From the NCBI GenBank assembly GCA_900554895.1, contig USIX01000136.1, forward strand, positions 1 through 6,128: DNA of 6,128 nucleotides. The letters are read 5' to 3'. The translations under genes and the position numbers were made by a program. Of the stretch, positions 1-5,294 are shown in pieces. The DNA comes from an uncultured Megamonas sp. (GTDB taxonomy: Bacteria > Bacillota > Negativicutes > Selenomonadales > Selenomonadaceae). Position 1 is the first letter of the stretch. Each line of letters begins with the position of its first letter. Under the pieces are notes generated by a model. The model was not told where the DNA came from and ran no database searches. It saw only the letters and a program-made list of their open reading frames with translations.

Positions 1-1
1 T

Positions 2-208
2 GCAAAAGCCAGAGCCAAGGAAATTCTGGAAAAAACCTTCTCCCAGTCGGAAGCTATGCGCAACGATTCCGTTCAGTATGCACAACAGGTTTTCGACCAT
101 ATGGGATTATATGTGCAAAATGTTATGAACAATATTCAGGCAGCTAAAGAAGGCTTAAAAAACATTGAGGTAAAAAAAGAAGAAAAAGCACCTTCAGAAG
201 AAAAATAA
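2..208 (+). CDS. C-terminal end of a coiled-coil, ATPase-subunit-like protein (partial)
   Basis: The window opens inside a reading frame that runs 68 codons to TAA at 206-208; its start lies upstream. The visible part is charged and helical, with AKAREILEKTFSQSEAMRND at the left, a middle segment with YAQQVFDHMGLYVQNVMNNI, and a Lys/Glu-rich tail ending in APSEEK. This pattern resembles the C-terminus of the coiled-coil proteins annotated only as 'ATPase' or V-type ATPase subunit H-like that occur near coaD and ackA in many Firmicutes; those end in a YADxVLxxLEExL-like segment followed by a charged tail. The family assignment is by resemblance, and no biochemical role is established to my knowledge. 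No membrane segment is visible. A hairpin terminator starts 9 nt after the stop, so this gene probably ends its transcription unit. Confidence 0.7.
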   Translation, partial: AKARAKEILEKTFSQSEAMRNDSVQYAQQVFDHMGLYVQNVMNNIQAAKEGLKNIEVKKEEKAPSEEK

Positions 209-220
209 TCTCTGTATAAA
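193..220 (+). promoter_or_regulatory. Weak candidate promoter for the radical SAM gene
   Basis: TTCAGA (193-198) and TATAAA (215-220) are separated by 16 nt. Transcription would start near 226, inside the terminator hairpin, so the message would bypass much of the hairpin. It is listed because there is no room for a promoter between the terminator (ends 259) and the start codon at 281. The -35 match is poor; read-through from upstream is an equally good explanation. Confidence 0.25.
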
Positions 221-259
221 AAAGCTACTGTTTTGGATTTTTCAAGCAGCAGCTTTTTT
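218..259 (+). terminator. Rho-independent terminator after the partial coiled-coil gene
   Basis: The left arm at 218-230 (AAAAAAGCTACTG) pairs with the right arm at 247-259 (CAGCAGCTTTTTT) with one A-C mismatch, around a 16-nt loop. The right arm ends in a six-T run. The A-tract/T-tract flanks would also let it work on the minus strand. It ends only 21 nt before the next start codon. Confidence 0.8.
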
Positions 260-280
260 CATGAAGAAAGGAAGTTGTAA

Positions 281-2125
281 TTGATAAAATTAGAACCTTC
301 GATTTTACAATCGGTAACAAAACCGGCTCGTTACACCGGCGGCGAACTCAATGCCGCACACAAAAATCATGCACAGATGAAATGCAGCTTTGCACTTTCC
401 ATGCCTGATGTATATGAAGTCGGCATGTCCAATCTCGGACTTAAAATTTTATATGAAGTACTGAATGAACGCAGCGATACTGTGGCGGAACGCGTTTATG
501 CTCCATGGCTCGATATGGAGGAGAAAATGCGAGAACATAATATTCCGCTTTACACTTTGGAGTCATTTACACCGCTCAGAGAATTCGATTTTGTCGGCTT
601 TTCTCTGCAATACGAAATGATTTACACGAATGTACTCAATATGCTTGATTTGGCGAAAATTGCACTTTGGCAAAAAGACCGTGCGGATGATGAACCGTTT
701 GTCGTAGGCGGCGGTCCGTGTGTTTACAACGTAGAACCTGTTGCTGATTTCTTCGACTTTTTCGTTATCGGTGAAGGCGAAGAAGTTTTAAACGAAATAG
801 TTGACACTTTTATTAAATGGAAAGAAAATGGTAAAACAGGTGGCAGAAACGGATTTTTACGCGAAGTAGCAAAACTTGACGGTATATATGTTCCATCACT
901 GTATGAAGTTCATTATAATGAAGATAATACTTTTAAAGAAATTATACCGCTTGCATCTGAAGCAAAACCGGTAATCCAAAAACGTGTAATCAAAGATTTC
1001 CGCAATGCATTCGCCATAAAAAAACCGGTACTGCCGTACATTGAAATCGTACATGACCGCATAATGCTGGAACTGTTCCGCGGCTGTACGCGCGGCTGCC
1101 GTTTCTGCCAGGCGGGAATATCCTATCGCCCCGTACGCGAACGCCCGGCGGACAGACTGCGTACCGTTGCCAAAGAACTGATTGACAATACCGGTTATAA
1201 TGAAATGTCTTTAACTTCCCTCAGTTCCGCTGATTACAGCTGTCTTAACGAAATTGTCGATAACCTTATGGAAGATTATAAAGATGAACTCGTTTCTTTC
1301 TCGCTTCCTTCACTGCGTATCGACAGTTTCTCCATCGACCTGGCTCATAAAATGCAGCAGGTACGAAAAAGCGGTCTGACATTTGCACCAGAAGCCGGAA
1401 CGCAAAGACTGCGTGATGTCATCAATAAAGGCGTTACAGAAGAAAATCTCATGGAGGCAACCGGAGCAGCTTTCCGTCACGGCTGGAAAACGGTTAAATT
1501 ATATTTTATGATGGGACTGCCGACGGAAACGGATGAGGATATCATCGGTATTGCCGAACTCGGTGCCAAAGTTGCCCGATTATACCGTTATATAACGAAA
1601 CGCCGTGATATAAAAGTAACAGTCAGTGTATCATGTTTCGTACCAAAACCGTTTACACCGTTCCAATGGTTTCCGCAAAATACGCTGGAAGAATTTCAAC
1701 GCAAGCAGCAGCTCTTGAAATCGCATATTACCGACCGTGCCGTACAGTTCAATTATCATACGGCAACAACCAGTGAACTGGAAGGCGTCATTTCACGCGG
1801 CGACAGACGATTGAGTAAAGTCATATATCAGGCATGGAAAGACGGTGCCAAATTTGACGGCTGGAGTGAAGAATTCAAATACGATGTATGGATGAATGCT
1901 TTTGATAAATGCGGTATCGACCCGTATTTTTATAACAGACGCGAATATACCTTTACGGAAAAACTGCCATGGGAACACACTACACCGGCTGTCAGCAAAA
2001 AATTCCTGCAAAGAGAATATGAAAAGGCCTTAAAAGGCGAACTGACGCATGACTGCCGCCATGATAATTGTAACGGCTGCGGTATTTGTCCTTCACTCGG
2101 CACGGATATGGATACGATAAATTAA
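281..2125 (+). CDS. B12-binding-domain-like radical SAM protein, TIGR03960 family
   Basis: This 614-residue protein has two main parts. The N-terminal region (about 35-180) resembles a B12-binding/Rossmann domain, with PDVYEVGMSNLG at 42-53 and VGGGPCVYNVEPVADF at 142-157 followed by VIGEGEE. It lacks the DxHxxG cobalamin-ligand motif, so cobalamin binding is not supported. The radical SAM domain carries CTRGCRFC, a CxxxCxxC motif with Cys269, Cys273 and Cys276 for a [4Fe-4S] cluster that cleaves S-adenosylmethionine. APEAGTQRLRDVINKG is a typical later radical SAM segment. The tail has four more cysteines (592, 597, 600, 603; CX4CX2CX2C), possibly a second metal site. Length and architecture fit TIGR03960. 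I do not know a proven substrate; proximity to RNase G and ribosomal genes in other genomes suggests RNA- or ribosome-linked chemistry, which is inference. The start is TTG at 281, with GAAAGG at 266-271. The DUF2344 partner follows after 18 nt. Confidence 0.92.
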   Translation: MIKLEPSILQSVTKPARYTGGELNAAHKNHAQMKCSFALSMPDVYEVGMSNLGLKILYEVLNERSDTVAERVYAPWLDMEEKMREHNIPLYTLESFTPLREFDFVGFSLQYEMIYTNVLNMLDLAKIALWQKDRADDEPFVVGGGPCVYNVEPVADFFDFFVIGEGEEVLNEIVDTFIKWKENGKTGGRNGFLREVAKLDGIYVPSLYEVHYNEDNTFKEIIPLASEAKPVIQKRVIKDFRNAFAIKKPVLPYIEIVHDRIMLELFRGCTRGCRFCQAGISYRPVRERPADRLRTVAKELIDNTGYNEMSLTSLSSADYSCLNEIVDNLMEDYKDELVSFSLPSLRIDSFSIDLAHKMQQVRKSGLTFAPEAGTQRLRDVINKGVTEENLMEATGAAFRHGWKTVKLYFMMGLPTETDEDIIGIAELGAKVARLYRYITKRRDIKVTVSVSCFVPKPFTPFQWFPQNTLEEFQRKQQLLKSHITDRAVQFNYHTATTSELEGVISRGDRRLSKVIYQAWKDGAKFDGWSEEFKYDVWMNAFDKCGIDPYFYNRREYTFTEKLPWEHTTPAVSKKFLQREYEKALKGELTHDCRHDNCNGCGICPSLGTDMDTIN

Positions 2126-2143
2126 AGAAAGGCAGTTGTATAA

Positions 2144-2827
2144 ATGATAAAATACCGTTTAAAAATCACCAAAGGTGAACCGATAAGATATATTTCCCAT
2201 CTCGACTTTGCCGCACTTATGCAAAGAGCAATCTGTCGTGCCCATCTGCCGGCTGCATATTCGGAAGGATTTAATCCTCATATGAAAATCGCATTTGCTT
2301 CCGCCCTATCGGTCGGCATAACCAGTACTTGTGAATATATGGACCTGGAACTGAAAAAAGATGTCTGCCAGCCGGAGGTTTTTGACAGACTGCGGGCTGT
2401 ACTGCCTCCAGGAGTGGAGCTTTTACAGGTCAAACAGATAGACCTGCGCTCCAAAGCTCTCATGTCCATAGTGGATGAAGGCTCATACGAAATAAAACTG
2501 CCTTTGTCCGACGACTTTGATAAAATACAGCATTCCATAGAAACTTTTAATAAAACGGCGCAGATTATCATCACAAGAGAAACGCCGAAAAAACGTAAAG
2601 AAATTGAAATAAAACAATATCTGCCGAAAAAAATTACGTTTACTGCAGAAAACAGTGTACTAAAACTGCAGTTAAATATAAAAATAACTTCTACCGGAAC
2701 GGTTAAACCAAGTGAAGTTCTGGAAGCACTGAATGATAAATTCCAGCTTAGCCTGCCGGTAAAAGAAGCTCTAATCTGCCGTACCGGACTATATCATCAG
2801 GGAAAAAATCTAATAGATAACGATTAA
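2144..2827 (+). CDS. DUF2344 / TIGR03936 radical SAM-linked protein
   Basis: A 227-residue soluble protein with the family's N-terminal signature: YISHLDF at 16-22, QRA at 27-29, SEGFNPH at 40-46, and ALSVGITS at 54-61 followed by EYMDLEL. The C-terminal half is a less conserved alpha/beta region rich in Lys. Its function is not known to me. In many bacteria it is fused to, or directly follows, the TIGR03960 radical SAM protein, so the two probably act as one enzyme system; here they are separate genes 18 nt apart. The ATG at 2144 is preceded by AAAGAAAGG at 2124-2132. The leader is nearly identical to the one before the upstream gene. A strong terminator begins 14 nt after the stop, so the pair forms the end of a transcription unit. 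Confidence 0.93.
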   Translation: MIKYRLKITKGEPIRYISHLDFAALMQRAICRAHLPAAYSEGFNPHMKIAFASALSVGITSTCEYMDLELKKDVCQPEVFDRLRAVLPPGVELLQVKQIDLRSKALMSIVDEGSYEIKLPLSDDFDKIQHSIETFNKTAQIIITRETPKKRKEIEIKQYLPKKITFTAENSVLKLQLNIKITSTGTVKPSEVLEALNDKFQLSLPVKEALICRTGLYHQGKNLIDND

Positions 2828-2841
2828 TATCAAAATAAAAC

Positions 2842-2883
2842 AGTTCGTTTTTCTTCATTTGAAGAGAGACGAACTATTTTTTA
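2842..2883 (+). terminator. Strong Rho-independent terminator after the DUF2344 gene
   Basis: A 15-bp stem (2842-2856 with 2861-2875, two G-U pairs, otherwise perfect) closes an ATTT loop. After one A it is followed by a T run at 2877-2882 and more T-rich sequence. An A run at 2837-2840 could extend pairing with the Ts. Confidence 0.93.
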
Positions 2884-2909
2884 TTTTATGAGTAGAAAAA
2901 AAGGAATTT

Positions 2910-2961
2910 TTGAAGATATAGCGAAAAATAATAATATAACAAATTGAATTCATACTATAAT
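2910..2961 (+). promoter_or_regulatory. Probable promoter region of the usp-CA-ndk-cobA operon
   Basis: The 103-nt gap after the terminator is very AT-rich and must hold the operon promoter. TATAAT at 2956-2961 is a perfect -10 but has no good -35 at the right distance. An alternative is TTGAAG (2910-2915) with TAATAT (2932-2937, 16-nt spacer) or TATAAC (2935-2940, 19-nt spacer). The region is well supported as promoter-bearing; which boxes are used is not. Confidence 0.45.
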
Positions 2962-2986
2962 GTTTCATTATAAGGAGGATTTTATC

Positions 2987-3367
2987 ATGGGTAAAATAAA
3001 TAAAATTTTAGTTCCGGTAGACGGTTCGGATAACGCGTGCAAAGCCGTTGACCGTGCAATCGACATGGCTGAAAAAGCAAAAGCTTCGTTGGAATTCGTA
3101 TATGTTGCCAGCCATATCAATGAACACATTCCTAGCGAAATCGTTTTTGACCGTATTTGGGAAAAACTGCCGCAGGGTATCGCAGCAACTAAACATGTAG
3201 AAACAGGTTCCAGACCGAAAGCTATCATCAGAGTAGCACAGGAAACCAATTCAGATATAATTATCATGGGAAGTCGTGGTCTCGGTATTTTCAAAGGAGC
3301 ATTAATCGGCAGCGTAAGCCAAAAAGTTATTGAAGATTCTCCTATCCCTGTTATGGTAGTAAAATAA
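2987..3367 (+). CDS. Universal stress protein, ATP-binding UspA-type domain
   Basis: A single Usp domain of 126 residues, the usual size. ILVPVDGS at 7-14 is the first strand and nucleotide loop, with Asp12. VETGSRPKAI at 71-80 and DIIIMGSRGLG at 90-100 follow. The G-x2-G-x9-G-S motif is complete (Gly95, Gly98, Gly108-Ser109), which marks the ATP-binding subgroup rather than the non-binding UspA subgroup. The C-terminus SPIPVMVVK is canonical. These cytosolic dimers are linked to stress survival and energy sensing; the exact role here is unknown. I chose the ATG at 2987 because AAGGAGG at 2972-2978 lies 8 nt upstream. An in-frame ATG at 2960 would add nine residues and would put the ribosome site inside the gene. 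This is the first gene of a four-gene operon. Confidence 0.95.
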   Translation: MGKINKILVPVDGSDNACKAVDRAIDMAEKAKASLEFVYVASHINEHIPSEIVFDRIWEKLPQGIAATKHVETGSRPKAIIRVAQETNSDIIIMGSRGLGIFKGALIGSVSQKVIEDSPIPVMVVK

Positions 3368-3395
3368 ACCAAGATAAATCCGGAGGAACATTTCA

Positions 3396-3905
3396 ATGAT
3401 TTACACTTATAAATCGCATACACCGAAAATTGCTAAAACGGCACTCATTCATCCCAGTGCTGTAGTTATCGGTGATGTTACTATCGGTGAACACAGTACT
3501 ATTTGGCCGGGAGCCGTACTTCGTGGCGACCTGCAGCCGATTTACGTCGGAGATTACACGAACATTCAGGATAATGTTACGGTGCATGTAATGAGCGATG
3601 CTCCAATCCATATCGGCAGCTACGTTACCATCGGACATAATGCTGTTATTCACGGCAGTAAAGTCGGCGACAATACGCTTATCGGCATGGGCGCCATTCT
3701 GCTCGGCTACAGCGAAATAGGACACAATAGTGTAATCGGTGCCGGTACACTTATCACTGAACATAAAAAATTGCCGAACAATTCAATGATATACGGTTCA
3801 CCGGCAAAAGTAATCCGTGCCTTGCGTGAAGATGAAATAGAAGCATTACGTAAATCAGCAGAGCATTATAACCTTTTAGCACAAAACTACAAAAACGAAG
3901 AATAA
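3396..3905 (+). CDS. Gamma-carbonic-anhydrase-like hexapeptide (left-handed beta-helix) protein
   Basis: This 169-residue protein is built of hexapeptide repeats (VVIGDV, VTIGEH, IYVGDY, IHIGSY, VTIGHN, TLIGMG, SVIGAG), giving a left-handed beta-helix that should trimerise. The three zinc ligands of gamma-class carbonic anhydrases are present: His64, His81 and His86 (H-x4-H spacing). Arg43 and Asp45 (RGD) and Gln58-Asp59 match other active-site residues of the Cam/CamH group. The position following Asp45 is Leu, not Glu, so the Cam-type proton-shuttle Glu is missing, as in many CamH/YrdA-like proteins. The reaction could be reversible CO2 hydration, but YrdA/PaaY/CaiE relatives have uncertain or other activities, so the catalytic claim is tentative. 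A C-terminal helix begins near 145. GGAGG at 3382-3386 precedes the ATG. It sits 28 nt after the usp gene and 15 nt before ndk. Confidence 0.92.
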   Translation: MIYTYKSHTPKIAKTALIHPSAVVIGDVTIGEHSTIWPGAVLRGDLQPIYVGDYTNIQDNVTVHVMSDAPIHIGSYVTIGHNAVIHGSKVGDNTLIGMGAILLGYSEIGHNSVIGAGTLITEHKKLPNNSMIYGSPAKVIRALREDEIEALRKSAEHYNLLAQNYKNEE

Positions 3906-3920
3906 TTAGGAGTGTTACTT

Positions 3921-4379
3921 ATGATACAAAGAACGTTGGTATTGATTAAACCTGATGCAGTAGTGAATTTTCATATCGGTGATATTATCAACCGCTATGA
4001 ACGGGAAAAATTCGATATAGTAGCTATGCGCATGTTGGAAATGGACGACTGTATAGCTTCCAAACACTATGCTGAACATATAGGCAGACCGTATTACCAG
4101 CGTTTAGTCGATTTTATGGCTACAGACAGAATTGTTGCTTTGGTCGTTGAAGGCGAAAACGTTATTGAACGCGTACGTGAAATACATGGAAAAACCGATC
4201 CGACTCAGGCAAAACCGGGTACAATCCGTGCCGATTTTGCTTTATCTAAAACAGTAAATTCTGTTCATGCTTCTGACAGCCCAGAAAGTGCAGAACGTGA
4301 AGTACACGTATTTTTCAGTGAAACAGAAATCTATCAGCCAAATCATAATATTGATTTTAGTGTATTTAACGATGACTGA
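3921..4379 (+). CDS. ndk: Nucleoside diphosphate kinase
   Basis: This 152-residue protein transfers the gamma phosphate from ATP to other (deoxy)nucleoside diphosphates through a phosphohistidine. Key residues are visible: KPDAV with Lys10, Tyr50 in the HYAEH segment, Thr92 in GKTDP, Arg103 in KPGTIRADFA, Asn113, catalytic His116 in NSVHASDS, and Glu127 in the REVHVFF segment. The base-stacking Phe of the usual RPFF motif is Tyr here (RPYY, 56-59), a mild change that keeps an aromatic ring. Length is normal. I start it at ATG 3921, with TAGGAG at 3907-3912 as ribosome site; the in-frame GTG at 3912 overlaps that site. It is the third gene of the operon, 10 nt before the adenosyltransferase gene, whose ribosome site overlaps the ndk stop codon, so translation is probably coupled. 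Confidence 0.97.
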   Translation: MIQRTLVLIKPDAVVNFHIGDIINRYEREKFDIVAMRMLEMDDCIASKHYAEHIGRPYYQRLVDFMATDRIVALVVEGENVIERVREIHGKTDPTQAKPGTIRADFALSKTVNSVHASDSPESAEREVHVFFSETEIYQPNHNIDFSVFNDD

Positions 4380-4389
4380 GAGGTAAAAT

Positions 4390-4887
4390 ATGTCGATTTG
4401 TACAAAAACAGGCGATAAAGGTATGACTTCTTTATATACAGGTCAACGTGTAGCCAAAAATTCTCTGCGTGTCAAAGCTTACGGAACGGTGGATGAGGTT
4501 ACATCCGCACTTGGGCTGGCACGTGCTTTCAGTGAAAAAGAGGAAATAAAAACCCTTTTACTTCAGCTTGAACAGACCAATTTAAAATTAATGGCAGATT
4601 TAGCCAGTATTACGGATAAATACTATATTACTCAGGACGTAATAGACGATATTGAAACCAAAATCACTGAATTTGAAGGCAAATTGCCACCGATAAAGGC
4701 GTTTATAATGCCGGGCAATACTAAAGCAGGAGCATTTTTGGATTTAGTCCGTACAACAGTTCGCCGCGCTGAACGCGAAATTCTGTCATTAGCTGCTGAA
4801 GAAGAAATAAACTCTAATGTAAAAATATATTTAAATCGTTTATCTGATTTAGCTTTTTTACTGATGCGTACAGAAGAAGAATTATAA
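4390..4887 (+). CDS. PduO-type cob(I)alamin adenosyltransferase
   Basis: A 165-residue cytosolic protein that transfers the adenosyl group of ATP to cob(I)alamin, giving adenosylcobalamin and triphosphate. The N-terminal ATP-binding loop is TKTGDKGMT (5-13), followed by VKAYGTVDEVTSALGLAR (28-45) with Asp35. The later motif FIMPGNTKAG (105-114) supplies Phe105, matching the Phe that caps the lower corrin face in PduO enzymes. RTTVRRAERE (121-130) supplies Arg121 and Arg125, and LNRLSDLAFLLMR (148-160) supplies Asn149. A constant offset of seven fits all C-terminal residues to Lactobacillus reuteri PduO (Phe112, Arg128, Arg132, Asn156), so nothing catalytic is missing. It lacks the fused heme-binding domain of full PduO. 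GAGAGG (4378-4383) is the ribosome site. Last gene of the operon; likely supports B12-dependent mutases such as methylmalonyl-CoA mutase, which is inferred. Confidence 0.95.
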   Translation: MSICTKTGDKGMTSLYTGQRVAKNSLRVKAYGTVDEVTSALGLARAFSEKEEIKTLLLQLEQTNLKLMADLASITDKYYITQDVIDDIETKITEFEGKLPPIKAFIMPGNTKAGAFLDLVRTTVRRAEREILSLAAEEEINSNVKIYLNRLSDLAFLLMRTEEEL

Positions 4888-4901
4888 AATGTAAATTTTT
4901 C

Positions 4902-4941
4902 AAGGAACAGATTTTATTATTTAAGTCTGTTCCTTTATTTT
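4902..4941 (+). terminator. Rho-independent terminator of the usp-to-adenosyltransferase operon
   Basis: AAGGAACAGATTT (4902-4914) pairs with AAGTCTGTTCCTT (4923-4935), giving 13 bp with one G-U pair around an 8-nt loop. The 3' arm runs into TTTATTTT. It starts 14 nt after the stop codon. Confidence 0.9.
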
Positions 4942-4946
4942 AATAC

Positions 4947-4979
4947 TGACTCAAAACAATTACGTAAGTAATTAAGTCA
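4947..4979 (+). repeat. Bipartite palindrome, probable left-end hairpin
   Basis: TGACT (4947-4951) pairs with AGTCA (4975-4979), and AATTAC (4958-4963) pairs with GTAATT (4968-4973) around a GTAA tetraloop. The two stems are separated by an asymmetric internal loop (CAAAAC on one side, A on the other). An imperfect hairpin with an asymmetric bulge is what TnpA Y1 transposases recognise at IS200/IS605 ends. It is not followed by a T run, so it is unlikely to be a terminator. Confidence 0.6.
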
Positions 4980-5102
4980 TACAAATCTACCGCAGGGAGT
5001 ATGGAAAGTTGCGCTTGTAAAAAAGCATAAGATGACTATATTCCAAGGAATATGTCGCTGTTCTCGTATAAGCAAGAAGCTCACACTTTCATAAGTAAGC
5101 GT
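4968..5102 (+). pseudogene. Remnant of the tnpB 3' end
   Basis: One frame reads VIKSYKSTAGSMESCACKKA, then TAA at 5028-5030, and continues in the same frame with DDYIPRNMSLFSYKQEAHTF and ISK. The segments STAGSMESCAC and YKQEAHTFISK resemble the C-terminal tail of TnpB proteins (a TAGSxxxxAC element followed near the end by KQEA). In intact relatives the right-end sequence AAGTGTGAGTAG would encode a short Lys-Cys-Glu tail and a TAG stop; here it is changed to AAGCGTAAT and the natural stop is lost. The frame is closed on the left by TAA at 4965-4967, inside the left-end hairpin, so everything upstream of the last 45 or so codons of tnpB has been deleted. It has an internal stop, no start codon and no ribosome site, so it is not expected to make protein. 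Confidence 0.55.
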
Positions 5103-5125
5103 AATTCACAATATCTATATCAGAT
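4990..5125 (+). ncRNA. Possible omega RNA / reRNA scaffold with a 3' guide (relic)
   Basis: In IS200/IS605 elements the TnpB guide RNA spans the 3' end of tnpB and the right end, with about 16-20 nt of flanking DNA as guide. This region keeps that layout. CGCA (4991-4994) can pair with TGCG (5010-5013). A strong hairpin is formed by GAC plus ATATTCC (5034-5036, 5038-5044) with GGAATATGTC (5047-5056), leaving one bulged T. The scaffold would end at TTCAC (5105-5109) and the guide would be AATATCTATATCAGAT (5110-5125). The right-end stem has one A-C mismatch and a shortened 3' side, which argues for decay. Without TnpB in the window, any activity would need a protein encoded elsewhere. Expression is not shown by sequence. 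Confidence 0.4.
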
Positions 5126-5160
5126 AAAAAATACTGCTACACTTATTTTCTTTTTGTCCA

Positions 5161-5189
5161 TTGTTATAATTCAGCAAATATGGCATAAT
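5161..5189 (+). promoter_or_regulatory. Candidate promoter for the ABC ATPase gene
   Basis: TTGTTA (5161-5166) and CATAAT (5184-5189) are spaced by 17 nt, and TGG directly before the -10 gives an extended -10 element. Transcription would start near 5196, leaving a 5' leader of about 95 nt that contains the 20-codon frame. TATAAT at 5165-5170 overlaps the -35 but lacks a good partner upstream. Confidence 0.5.
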
Positions 5190-5231
5190 AAAATTGTCAA
5201 TTAGTCTATTTGTCTAAAGGTTTATAAATTT

Positions 5232-5294
5232 ATGGAAAAATTTCAACAACTCCAAACAATAATAGAATTATTATGCATGGAGATGATTATATGA
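5232..5294 (+). CDS. Possible 20-residue leader peptide overlapping the ABC start
   Basis: ATG at 5232 opens a 20-codon frame (begins MEKFQQLQTI, ends MEMII) that stops at TGA 5292-5294 and overlaps the ABC start codon as ATGA. AAAGG at 5216-5220 could serve as ribosome site, though 11 nt is a long spacing. The overlap would couple translation of the two frames. I do not recognise the peptide, and a frame this short may occur by chance in AT-rich DNA. Confidence 0.3.
   Translation: MEKFQQLQTIIELLCMEMII

Larger units (their letters stand above)
4944..5109 (+). mobile_element. Internally deleted IS200/IS605-family element (PATE/MITE-like relic)
   Basis: This stretch lies between a terminator and the next promoter and holds no intact gene. 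Three things together suggest an IS200/IS605 remnant: a bipartite hairpin at 4947-4979 that looks like the subterminal palindrome of a left end; a decayed frame resembling the TnpB C-terminus (4968-5102); and a right end with ACACTT (5083-5088) facing AAGCGT (5097-5102), then TTCAC at 5105-5109. Many family members end GTGTGAG-TAGTTCAC; here this seems reduced to GCGTAATTCAC. The left boundary is placed after TTTAA (4939-4943), a possible target/TAM tetramer or pentamer, directly behind the terminator T run. No transposase TnpA or complete TnpB is present, so it could move only in trans, if at all. The boundaries are my estimate; the family call rests on remembered patterns, not a search. Confidence 0.6.

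Noticed and set aside
2960..2989. Earlier in-frame ATG for the universal stress protein
   Set aside because: It would overlap the -10 hexamer and place the AAGGAGG site inside the gene; ATG 2987 is correctly spaced from that site and gives the standard N-terminus.
2968..3423. 151-codon open frame on the minus strand across the usp gene
   Set aside because: It is antisense to a clear Usp domain with a good ribosome site and has no recognisable protein features.
3393..3764. 123-codon minus-strand frame within the hexapeptide gene
   Set aside because: The plus-strand frame has regular hexapeptide repeats and zinc ligands; the antisense frame follows from that repeat-rich codon pattern.
4944..5125. 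6S RNA, riboswitch or other housekeeping structured RNA
   Set aside because: No cobalamin-riboswitch box or 6S-like long central bubble was seen, and the region follows a terminator. The YKQEA-containing frame and TTCAC end fit an IS200/IS605 relic better.
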